From JAZBPO01 sp963691775 (GTDB lineage Bacteria; Pseudomonadota; Gammaproteobacteria; Pseudomonadales; Azotimanducaceae), in the NCBI GenBank assembly GCA_963691775.1, contig OY829369.1, positions 310,001-374,000 on the forward strand: a stretch of DNA of 64,000 nucleotides, given 5' to 3'. The translations under genes and the position numbers were made by a program. Under the pieces are notes generated by a model. It searched no databases, was not told the origin of the DNA, and worked only from the letters and a program-made list of their open reading frames with translations. Numbering within the stretch: the first letter of the stretch is position 1; each line of letters starts with the position of its first letter. Of the stretch, positions 1-8,084 are shown one piece after another.

Positions 1-355
1 CGGCTTGCATCGCAAGTCGCCCGCGGCGTTCGAGGCGCCCGTCTTCCTCGCCGTGCTGGATTGCGTGGCCAACTTCGTGCGCCGCAACGGCAACGGCCGT
101 CAGCGACTTGCCACCAAAGTTCTCGGATGAAAGGCGAACGGCACGCGCGCTGGGGTCGTAGTGATCACCGCCGGTCGTTTCTTCCACGACGACGCCCGCC
201 AAATCATGTGTCCGAATCAGGTGCTCTGCGAACTCGCCTCCCGTGCCGGGCATCCCTTCGATATGCACTCCGTGGCGGCGCATGACCCAACGCACCCAGA
301 GCTGGGGGCCGAAGATCAGTGCGAGCACGAGCGCGATGAGCACGAACCAGATCAC
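1..355 (-). CDS. Membrane zinc metallopeptidase (YugP-like), truncated by window edge
   Basis: Partial gene: the first 118 codons are visible and the rest lies beyond base 1. It starts at GTG 355. The N-terminus is a transmembrane helix (about residues 2-20, IWFVLIALVLALIFG) followed by a basic stretch. The metalloprotease motif AAHEVGHAIQH lies near residue 100. This layout (helix, soluble segment, HExxH-type zinc site) is that of the YugP-like zinc peptidase family (Pfam Zn_peptidase_2), predicted membrane proteases of unknown substrate. The GTG overlaps the TGA stop of the upstream gene (GTGA), so the two are probably translationally coupled. Family call is confident; the third zinc ligand and further helices are outside the window. 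Confidence 0.85.
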   Translation of the reverse strand, partial: MIWFVLIALVLALIFGPQLWVRWVMRRHGVHIEGMPGTGGEFAEHLIRTHDLAGVVVEETTGGDHYDPSARAVRLSSENFGGKSLTAVAVAAHEVGHAIQHGEEDGRLERRGRLAMQA

Positions 356-765
356 GTCCCGCGCCTCATCGCGCGGCGATGCGTGTGACGCCGTGCGCGA
401 ATGCCACGATGCACGTCGGTTCGCAGCCCCTTCAGCGCCGCTTCGCAATCCTGTGTCACGCTGCGTGCGAGCGACACGTCGAGGGGCATCATCTTGCCCG
501 CCATGCGACCAAGCCTTGAATCAAGCACAGACCCGAGCACGACCGAGGCGCGACAGGCCAACCAATCCACCGCGTGCTGCATGCGACAGATCAACGCGCC
601 GCGGAAGTCACGCAGCCCGCCGCCATCAGACCGGAGATCCGGACGCTTGAGATCGGCCGCATACGCAGCGTTCAAAAGACCAAGGATCGCCTGGTCAGCA
701 CGGGTGACGCGGGAGACATCGTCCTTCGGAAAGGGCATGAGATTGAGTGCGAAGGCTCGATCCAT
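352..765 (-). CDS. Hypothetical protein coupled to the zinc metallopeptidase
   Basis: 137-residue protein of a family I do not recognise. No signal peptide or membrane helix is evident; it has several Cys residues and a very basic C-terminus (RARRHTHRRAMRRGT). The start chosen is ATG 765, with only a weak purine-rich stretch upstream. The same frame stays open much further upstream (to 1263), but that part lies antisense to a better-supported gene at 916-1428 and reads as noise. Its stop codon overlaps the GTG start of the metallopeptidase, which is the main argument that it is a real gene and is co-expressed. Function unknown. Confidence 0.55.
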   Translation of the reverse strand: MDRAFALNLMPFPKDDVSRVTRADQAILGLLNAAYAADLKRPDLRSDGGGLRDFRGALICRMQHAVDWLACRASVVLGSVLDSRLGRMAGKMMPLDVSLARSVTQDCEAALKGLRTDVHRGIRARRHTHRRAMRRGT

Positions 766-915
766 GGCTCTGCTCACGTCCGGCGCCAGCGAACGGCGCG
801 GGGGGCAAGCGCTGGGACGCAATAGTGTGCACCGATTGACCGCAAAGGCGAAATTCGCCTGCACCTCTGCGCCTCCGCTATGCTCGGCGGGCGGTGCTCG
901 GCCCAGGAACTCCTG

Positions 916-1428
916 ATGAAGCTCTTCACGAAGCTCATGGCGCTCGTCGTATTTGCGGCGCTGGTCGCCCCCTTCCTCATACGCGGACCGGACGGTCAGC
1001 CGATCATGACGGTGGACGATGTCCTGCCGGACGCAAAGCGGGTAGAGCGATCCCTCGAAAGCGCTGTGATGCGCGTCGAACGTACCGCGAATGGACTCTT
1101 CGACGGCGACGAGCCGATGGATAGCGCCGGCATGACACGGGTGGTGCGTTGGCAGGACGCTCAAGGTGTATGGCACTTCGCACAGGATGCCCCAGAGGGC
1201 GTCAATGCCGAAGAGATCGTGGTCGACCCTGACACGAACCTTGTACAGGGAATGCATCTGCATACGACGAAAACGCCAGAGGCCCCAGCGAACTCAGCAC
1301 TGCCGTCTTCGCCAGGCGGCTATATAGAGCAAGGGGCGGCCCTGCAGGCCGAAGCCCTCGCCATACGCGAGGCATCCGAGGCGCGCGTGGAAAAACTCGA
1401 GGCGCTCAGGCAGAAGGCAACGCCCTGA
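916..1428 (+). CDS. Secreted/membrane-anchored hypothetical with a DUF4124-like segment
   Basis: 170-residue protein. The start at ATG 916 has AGGA seven bases upstream and is preferred over an in-frame ATG 36 bases earlier. Residues 4-22 (FTKLMALVVFAALVAPFLI) form a signal anchor or uncleaved signal peptide. The middle segment VVRWQDAQGVWHFAQDAP resembles the short W-x-D-x-x-G-x-x-x-F pattern of DUF4124-type periplasmic proteins. The last 40 residues are charged and predicted helical. Divergent from the coupled pair at 1-765. Function unknown; likely periplasmic. Confidence 0.65.
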   Translation: MKLFTKLMALVVFAALVAPFLIRGPDGQPIMTVDDVLPDAKRVERSLESAVMRVERTANGLFDGDEPMDSAGMTRVVRWQDAQGVWHFAQDAPEGVNAEEIVVDPDTNLVQGMHLHTTKTPEAPANSALPSSPGGYIEQGAALQAEALAIREASEARVEKLEALRQKATP

Positions 1429-2305
1429 CTTCGGGACTGCTCAGACCAATCCGCAATCGTGGGGTTGAGCGCTCCTCACCCGCGGCTGCGCTTTCCCAGG
1501 ATTCCACGCGGCGTCCATTGCCGCGGCGCGACCGCCGCGCAAGCGCAGTCTGTTCAGGGACTCATTTCGCCGTCGACGAGCAGCAAATCGAGGCGCCGGC
1601 GGCACGGGCGATGACGCGCAAGACTGGCGCGCCCTGCCCCGCATGTGCGCGACGCGCTGCGGGTAGACCCGCACTACCGGCTCGGCACCCTCAAGCGGGC
1701 GAATCGGAACCGAAAGGCGTCCGCCGTTGTCACTCACAGCAGCGGCATCGTGTGCGAACGCAGCCGTCATGTCGGCCTATAGCCATGCTGTAGCGCGGCG
1801 AGCATCGAGCTTCACCCTGCGAGGGGCCCCTCTGTCAGATTGATCAGAGCGTGGTGATCCACCTCGCGTTTCTCGCACCAAATGAGTCTTGAGAAGAGCC
1901 AGCGAAGTCGGGGGCGCAACTTACCCGGCGACGACGACGTCAGCATCGCCTGCGTCTCGTCTGGCCCGGACGTCATCACGCTCAATTGCGCGCGCTTGGC
2001 GGAAAGGGCTCGCGCACGGACGACTCGGACAACGAGTCCTGCTCGCCATCTTGCGCCTGGCCGCCGGCGCAGAAGTCGCCATCGCTCTCAGCCGGTTCGG
2101 GGCCGGATTGCCGTGATCGTGGTGCCGGGACCTGGCTGGAGGCCAAGCGCAGTAGCGAAGCGCCCTGGCAGACAAGAACGCCGCAGGCCTGAGGGTCTCG
2201 CTCCGGGAACCGCCCCGCCTGAAACCGAAACGCCCCGCCCCGAAGTAATTGGGCGGAGCGTTCGTCGTTTCACGCCCCGCAGCGTTCGAGCGCTTGGGGT
2301 ACGGC
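1429..2305. other. 877-bp intergenic region with no convincing gene
   Basis: The stretch between the secreted hypothetical gene and acnB contains open frames on both strands, but none has a plausible start, ribosome-binding site or recognisable protein composition. A minus-strand frame around 1990-2190 has an acidic Ser/Glu/Asp-rich composition that could be a remnant of a gene, without a start. The only clear element is the acnB terminator hairpin near its right end. Confidence 0.5.
2229..2262 (-). terminator. Probable acnB terminator hairpin
   Basis: A 12-bp stem with one mismatch (AACGCCCCGCCC paired with GGGCGGAGCGTT, loop about 10 bases) starts about 44 bases after the acnB stop. Read on the minus strand the right arm is followed by a short T-containing run. 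It probably ends acnB transcription. Confidence 0.6.
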
Positions 2306-5074
2306 TCAGGCCGCAGCAGCGCTCGCCGGCGAGAAGGTCGTCAGGTCGATGCCGTCCACCGCCGCCTTGTATTCCTCGACGGTCGGCGTACGACCAAGGA
2401 TCGCTGACAGCACAACGACCGGAGTCGACGCAAGCAGCGACTCACCGGATTTCTCTTCGGAGTCTTCGACCACGCGACCCTTGAACAGGCGCGTGGAGGT
2501 GGCGAGCACCGTATCGCCCCTCGCCGCCTTCTCCTGATTGCCCATGCAAAGGTTGCAGCCCGGCCGCTCGAGATACAGCGTGTTTTCGTATGCCGTGCGC
2601 GCAGCCGTCTTCGGAGCATCGTCATCAAAGACGAAACCCGAGTAGCGGGCAAGGATGTCCCAGTCACCTTCCGCCTTGAGTTCATCGACGATGTTGTAGG
2701 TCGGCGGTGCGATAACCAGTGGCGCCTTGAACTCGACCTTGCCTTCGGCCGCTTCGATGTTGCGGAACATTTGCGCAACGATCTTCATGTCGCCCTTGTG
2801 GACCATGCAGGAACCGACGAAGCCGAGATCGACCACCTTGTCCGCGTAATAGGAGATGGGGCGAATCGTGTCGTGCGTGTAGCGCTTGGAGACGTCGGGG
2901 TTCGTCACGTCCGGGTCCGCGATCATCGGCTCGTTGATCAGGTCCAGATCCACGACGACCTCGGCGAAGTACTTTGCGTTCTCGTCGGGTGCGAGCGCGG
3001 GCCGGGCGCCCGAACGGATCTCATTGATACGTGCGTCGGCGCGTTCGATCAGTCCCGCAAGCATGCCTGCAGCGTTGTCCATGCCCTTGTCGATCATGAT
3101 CTGGATGCGCGCTTTCGCGATCTCGAGCGATTCGATGAGCGTGTCGTCGTTCGAGATGCAAATTGAGGCTTTCGCCTTCATCTCGGCAGTCCAGTCCGTG
3201 AACGTGAAGGCCTGATCCGCGAGCAGCGTGCCGATATGCACCTCGATGATTCGCCCCTGGAAGACGTTGTCGCCGAACTGGTCGAGCATTTGCGCCTGAG
3301 TGGCGTGGACGACGTCTCGGAAGTCCATATGCTCGGCCATGCGGCCCTTGAAGGTGACCTTCACCGATTCGGGGACCGGCATCGTGGCCTCGCCCGTTGC
3401 GAGCGCAAGTGCAACCGTGCCGGAGTCGGCCCCGAACGCGACACCCTTGGACATGCGCGTATGACTGTCGCCGCCAATGATGATCGCCCAGTCATCTACC
3501 GTGAGGTCGTTCAGAACCTTGTGAATGACGTCCGTCATGGCGTGGTACTCGCCCTTCGGATCGCGCGCCGTGATGAGACCGAACCTGTTCATGAACGCCA
3601 TGAGTCGAGGGGTGTTCGCCTGCGCCTTCTTGTCCCACACGGATGCGGTGTGGCACCCCGACTGGTATGCGCCGTCGACCGTTGGCGAAAGTACAGTGGC
3701 GGCCATCGACTCCAGTTCCTGGGAGGTCATGAGCCCGGTCGTATCCTGCGAACCGACGATGTTCACCCGCACACGCACGTCAGAGCCGGCGTGGAGCACG
3801 GCACCGGGCGTCGTGCCAACGGCGTTGGCATTAAAGATTTTCTCGACGGCGGTCAGACCCTGCCCGGGGATCGAGACTTCCCTGGAGGGCGCAAACGCCG
3901 ATTCCAGCTCGACCCCTAGCGTTTGACACGCAAAGGTCTGAAGCTTCTTTCCGAAAACGATGGCGTAAGAACCGCCCGCCTTCATGAACTCGATCTTCTG
4001 GGGCGTAAAAGAGTCTTCCAGGTCGGCGAGCGCTTCCTTGCCTTCGGCGTCGTAAAGCTTCTTGGTACGCGTGTTGATCGTCAGCACGGTCCCCGTTGCG
4101 ACCGAATACCGCTGATCAAGGATCGGATTGCCATCGCTGTTGAGCACCGGCTTACCGTCATTGCCCAGCTTCTTCACCCAGTTCTTCAGGTCGATACCGA
4201 TGCCACCCGTCACGCCGACAGTGGTGAGGAAGATCGGTGAAATCCCGTTCGTACCTGCGACGACCGGCGCGATGTTCACGAAGGGGACGTAGGGGCTCGC
4301 GGGCGTGCCGGTCCAGAGCGCGACGTTGTTCACACCCGACATGCGCGACGAACCGACCCCCATCGTCCCCTTCTCGGCGATGATCATCACCCGCGTGTCC
4401 GGATGCTGCGCCTTCAGCGCCTCGATCTCCGCCTGTGCCTCTTCGGAGATCATGCACTTCCCGTGCAATTCTCGATCAGAGCGGGAGTGCGCTTGATTTC
4501 CCGGGGAAAGCAGATCGGTGGAAATGTCGCCTTCTGCCGCAACGTAGGTGACCACTTTGATTTCTTCGGCGATATCAGGAAGCTTCGTGAAGAACTCTGC
4601 CGCCGCGTAGCTCTCAAGGAGCTCTCGCGCGATCGGGTTGCCTTCTTCAAAGGCGGCCTTGATGAGATCAGTATCTGCGTCGTAAAGGAATACCTGGGTC
4701 TTCAGCACCGCCGCCGCCTGGTGCGCGATCCCTTCATCGGCGCTGAAAGCCAGGTCGAGCAGCACCGCAACCGAAGGCCCCCCTTTCATATGCGCCAGAA
4801 GTTCGAAGGCGAACTCGACAGAGAGCTCGTCAACGACTACGTCACCGAGGGCCACCTCCTTTAGGAATGCCGCCTTTACCCCCGCCGCGCTCGTCGTGCC
4901 CGGCAGCGTGTTGTAGATCAGGCTGTGAAGCGAATCCGCGCGATGCGGGTGCGCGGCATCCTTGATCTGCGCGATGATCTCGGCCGTCAGCGCGCCATCA
5001 TCGATCGGCTTCGGGCTAAGCCCCTGCTCGGCGCGGACTGCAATCTCTTCGAGATAAGCTGCATATAGGGACAT
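2306..5074 (-). CDS. acnB: Aconitate hydratase B (bifunctional 2-methylisocitrate dehydratase)
   Basis: 922 residues; TCA-cycle enzyme converting citrate to isocitrate through a [4Fe-4S] cluster, and in many bacteria also acting in the methylcitrate cycle. The AcnB layout is visible: an N-terminal HEAT-like helical domain (about 1-160), a swivel domain, then the catalytic domains. Cluster ligands are Cys756 (GSCMVHKGD) and Cys840/Cys843 (PGCNLCMGNQ). It is longer than E. coli AcnB (865 residues), partly because the segment between the first and second cluster cysteines is 84 residues here against 59 in E. coli. It is monocistronic, with a hairpin downstream. The start ATG has only a weak A-rich ribosome site. 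Confidence 0.97.
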   Translation of the reverse strand: MSLYAAYLEEIAVRAEQGLSPKPIDDGALTAEIIAQIKDAAHPHRADSLHSLIYNTLPGTTSAAGVKAAFLKEVALGDVVVDELSVEFAFELLAHMKGGPSVAVLLDLAFSADEGIAHQAAAVLKTQVFLYDADTDLIKAAFEEGNPIARELLESYAAAEFFTKLPDIAEEIKVVTYVAAEGDISTDLLSPGNQAHSRSDRELHGKCMISEEAQAEIEALKAQHPDTRVMIIAEKGTMGVGSSRMSGVNNVALWTGTPASPYVPFVNIAPVVAGTNGISPIFLTTVGVTGGIGIDLKNWVKKLGNDGKPVLNSDGNPILDQRYSVATGTVLTINTRTKKLYDAEGKEALADLEDSFTPQKIEFMKAGGSYAIVFGKKLQTFACQTLGVELESAFAPSREVSIPGQGLTAVEKIFNANAVGTTPGAVLHAGSDVRVRVNIVGSQDTTGLMTSQELESMAATVLSPTVDGAYQSGCHTASVWDKKAQANTPRLMAFMNRFGLITARDPKGEYHAMTDVIHKVLNDLTVDDWAIIIGGDSHTRMSKGVAFGADSGTVALALATGEATMPVPESVKVTFKGRMAEHMDFRDVVHATQAQMLDQFGDNVFQGRIIEVHIGTLLADQAFTFTDWTAEMKAKASICISNDDTLIESLEIAKARIQIMIDKGMDNAAGMLAGLIERADARINEIRSGARPALAPDENAKYFAEVVVDLDLINEPMIADPDVTNPDVSKRYTHDTIRPISYYADKVVDLGFVGSCMVHKGDMKIVAQMFRNIEAAEGKVEFKAPLVIAPPTYNIVDELKAEGDWDILARYSGFVFDDDAPKTAARTAYENTLYLERPGCNLCMGNQEKAARGDTVLATSTRLFKGRVVEDSEEKSGESLLASTPVVVLSAILGRTPTVEEYKAAVDGIDLTTFSPASAAAA

Positions 5075-5699
5075 GGTGGGTTCTTTTTTCTCGCTGTCAG
5101 AGTGCGCCTGCGAGGCGCGTGAATACTGTGGCAGGCGGCCCAGAGACCTTGGCCGTCCGGTGACGCACGCATCAGGGCATTTCGCTGCCGCTGAGCGGGC
5201 GTCTTCGTCGGGCGGCGGTGGTCAAGCGGACGCTGCCGCGGGGCGTCTGAAGATCGGACCGACGCCCTCGACCGGACACACTTCATGGTGCTCTTCGCCG
5301 CTCTATTCGACTGGCGCGCGCTCCTGCGCCTATTGCGGCGGTGCACATCATACGCGTTCGGAGAAGCCGGTTCTCGGCCCGTACAGCGCAGCGGCAGGGC
5401 CGCGCACTCGCACACGGCGATGAGGTCGCCCTGTCGCAGCAAACGCCTCTCGGACAGCGGATCCTGCGTCGACCGCGCTAGGCTCGTGCCCTGGTGCGGC
5501 ACTGATCGCCTCGGGGCGTCTCGCCCGGACTGGCTTTGCTTGCCTTAGGGCGCATTGACGACCGGGCCGCAGTCCCGCCAATCCACTTGGACGCGGCGGG
5601 GCCCGATTTGGTTAGCTTGGTCCCGGGTTGTTTCTGCGCCGTCCCGAGCAAGCGCCTTCCAAATGGCCATGCTCGGAGACAAACCGGAAGGAGGCGACG
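5075..5699. other. 625-bp intergenic region, promoters only
   Basis: Lies between the divergent acnB and the secreted hypothetical gene at 5700. Short open frames here have no ribosome-binding sites and read as antisense or noise. It presumably carries the acnB promoter and that of the rightward gene, but I cannot place -10/-35 elements with confidence. Confidence 0.5.
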
Positions 5700-6215
5700 A
5701 TGCAGACATACTCCTATACACCGTCCGCTAAGTGCTCCACGCATCCTGGACTGCGACGTTTCAGCGCGTTCTTCGCGTGCTGCGCCTTCTGGCTCTCCTG
5801 CGCTGCGGGCGCCGACGCCGAGACCGAGCGCCATCCGGACGTGGCGGCCGCGCTCGCGTGGTCTCTTCCGGAAAGCGGCTGCGCTTCACCAGACAGTTTC
5901 ACGAGCCTCGGCGATGAAACCGCCCAGATCGACGTCATCCGGCATCAACAAACCTACACCTCTGCGGGCATGTTCGGCGTGGCCGTCGCGGGCGGCGGAG
6001 ACGACGCCGCGATCAAGCGAGAACAACGACGGCAGACTCGCTGGCACGCCTGCATGCGCGCATACAAACAGCGCCTGGTCGATGATTTCGGCGTACTCAG
6101 GGCAAGTTTCGAGCGTCCCATGACGCGGACCGATGCAGAGGCGATCGCCTCGAAGCTGCGCACGATCCAGGACATCGTGACATCGCCGACCGGCGAGGTT
6201 TCGGGGCCGGAGTAG
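5700..6215 (+). CDS. Secreted hypothetical protein
   Basis: 171 residues. The start ATG 5700 follows a strong Shine-Dalgarno (GGAAGGAGG, 5686-5694). A Sec signal peptide is visible: a basic stretch, a hydrophobic core (FSAFFACCAFWLSCAAG) and a likely cleavage after ADA near residue 39. The mature part has a central Gly-rich patch (FGVAVAGGGDDAA) and two cysteines (SGC, HAC) that could form a disulfide. No family recognised. It sits 83 bases upstream of a sulfatase on the same strand, so co-transcription is possible but not shown. Confidence 0.7.
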   Translation: MQTYSYTPSAKCSTHPGLRRFSAFFACCAFWLSCAAGADAETERHPDVAAALAWSLPESGCASPDSFTSLGDETAQIDVIRHQQTYTSAGMFGVAVAGGGDDAAIKREQRRQTRWHACMRAYKQRLVDDFGVLRASFERPMTRTDAEAIASKLRTIQDIVTSPTGEVSGPE

Positions 6216-6298
6216 CCTCGACTCAGGTCCCACATCGCATCGCACTGCAGGGCCATTGCACGCTATCGTTCCTGTCGGGAAACGAGGGAATCCAGAAC

Positions 6299-7963
6299 AT
6301 GAAACGCTGGCAGAAGCTGCTGCTCGGAACGGTCGCGGGCCTTGTCTTGATTGCGGGAGCGGCATGGCTGTTCCGCACCGAGCTTATCTTGATCGGGGTC
6401 AAGCGGATGGCTGCAGCCCAATTCGACATCGGCCCCCCGCGGGAGATCGAGTGGAGTACGGGTACGGGCGTCGAAGGCGCGCGACCACCGAACATCATCC
6501 TCATCGTTGCCGATGACCTCGGCATCAATGACGTCTCATACACGAACATGGGTGACGCCCCGCCCACGGTCGAGACCCCTCACATCGACGCACTGGCCGC
6601 CAGTGGCGTCGTGTTCCGAAACGGATATGCAGCAAACGGCACCTGTGCCCCATCCCGTGCCGCACTCATGTCGGGGCGCTATGCCACTCGATTCGGCTTC
6701 GAGTTCACGCCCACCCCCAACAACATGATTCCGACAATCCAGACGATCACGGAAAGCGTCGAGCGCCCGCTGGCACCGCCCAGCTTCGCCAATGAGTTCG
6801 CGGCGGAGATCGAGTACGCCGACATGGGTCTGCCTTTGTCCGAAGTCACCCTGGCGAACGTTCTTTCGGAGCGCGGCTACCACACCATGCACATCGGCAA
6901 GTGGCACCTCGGCAGAAGCGCTGGATTCGCGCCGCATGAGCGCGGCTTCGATGAGAGCATCCTAATGGCGAGCGGGCTTTACGGTGCGCTGGAAGACCCG
7001 GCCGTCATCGGGGCACAGCAGGACTTCGACCCCATCGATCGCTTCCTCTGGGCCGCCATGCGCTTTGCGGCCTCCTTCAATGGCGGCCCGGCCTTTGCGC
7101 CGCCGAAGTATCTGACTGACTGGTACACCGACGAAGCGGTGGCCGCGATCAAAGCCAACCGAGACCGCCCCTTCTTTCTTTACCTTGCGCACTGGGCGCC
7201 GCACACGCCGCTGCAGGCGTCAGCAGAGGACTACGCAGCGCTCGAAGGCGTGGAGCCGCACCGCAAGCGCGTGTATGCGGCCATGATCCGGGCCCTCGAT
7301 CGCGGCGTCGGACGCGTGATGGAAACGCTTCGCGAGCAGCAGCTGGACGAGAACACGCTGGTGCTATTTACCTCCGACAATGGCGGCGCTGGCTACATCG
7401 GACTGCCGGACGTGAACGATCCGCTTCGGGGTTGGAAGATCACGCTCTTCGAAGGCGGAATCCACGTGCCGTTCCTTGCGAGCTGGCCCGACCGTCTCCC
7501 GGCCGGAGAAACCTACGAGGCCCCCGTGCATCATGTGGACCTGTGGGCGACGGCGGCCGCTGCGGGCGGGGCGACGCCACCGGGCGATCGGGTCATCGAC
7601 GGCGTCGACCTCGTGCCCTTCGTGACGGGCGAACGCACCGCCCCCCCCCATGAGCACCTGTTCTTCCGCAGCGGCGCCGCTGAAAGCGTACGCCGCGGCC
7701 CCTGGAAGCTGAATGTGAGCGCTCCGCCAGGGGGACCACGCAAGGAGTGGCTGTTCAATCTGGATGACGATCCGAGTGAGCAGGCCGATCTGCTCGCATC
7801 CGAACCCGTCATCGCATCGGAACTACGCGCTGCGCTTGCCGCGCACAACGCAGAACTCTCGACGCCGCTGTGGCCCTGGGCAATCACCACGCCGCAAAAC
7901 ATTGACCGCGACCTTTCCCAGCCCGACCAGCCAGGCGACGAGTTCGCGTACTGGTCAAATTAG
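6299..7963 (+). CDS. Type I sulfatase, membrane-anchored
   Basis: 554 residues. Residues 5-26 form an N-terminal signal anchor, so the enzyme is exported. The alkaline-phosphatase-like fold is recognisable: the metal-binding start NIILIVADDLGIND, then the formylglycine signature C116-A-P-S-R, then GKWHLG, and a late metal site (TSDNGG). C116 would be converted to formylglycine to attack sulfate esters; that needs a maturation factor not seen in the window. Typical substrates of this family are aryl or carbohydrate sulfates; specificity cannot be read here. A GAGGGA ribosome site precedes ATG 6299. Confidence 0.9.
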   Translation: MKRWQKLLLGTVAGLVLIAGAAWLFRTELILIGVKRMAAAQFDIGPPREIEWSTGTGVEGARPPNIILIVADDLGINDVSYTNMGDAPPTVETPHIDALAASGVVFRNGYAANGTCAPSRAALMSGRYATRFGFEFTPTPNNMIPTIQTITESVERPLAPPSFANEFAAEIEYADMGLPLSEVTLANVLSERGYHTMHIGKWHLGRSAGFAPHERGFDESILMASGLYGALEDPAVIGAQQDFDPIDRFLWAAMRFAASFNGGPAFAPPKYLTDWYTDEAVAAIKANRDRPFFLYLAHWAPHTPLQASAEDYAALEGVEPHRKRVYAAMIRALDRGVGRVMETLREQQLDENTLVLFTSDNGGAGYIGLPDVNDPLRGWKITLFEGGIHVPFLASWPDRLPAGETYEAPVHHVDLWATAAAAGGATPPGDRVIDGVDLVPFVTGERTAPPHEHLFFRSGAAESVRRGPWKLNVSAPPGGPRKEWLFNLDDDPSEQADLLASEPVIASELRAALAAHNAELSTPLWPWAITTPQNIDRDLSQPDQPGDEFAYWSN

Positions 7964-8084
7964 CGAGGCCCGCATGGGCGCACCGCGCGAGAGGCCGGGC
8001 TCTGGTCGAACGACGGGCCGCAGGGCGAGGACTTCCAGCGCAAACCCGCTACCATCCAGTCACTCTCGCAACGGTTGAACAGCT

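Noticed and set aside
1441..1770. Minus-strand 109-codon open frame in the 1429-2305 gap
   Set aside because: No ribosome site and no recognisable composition; possibly decayed sequence but not supportable.
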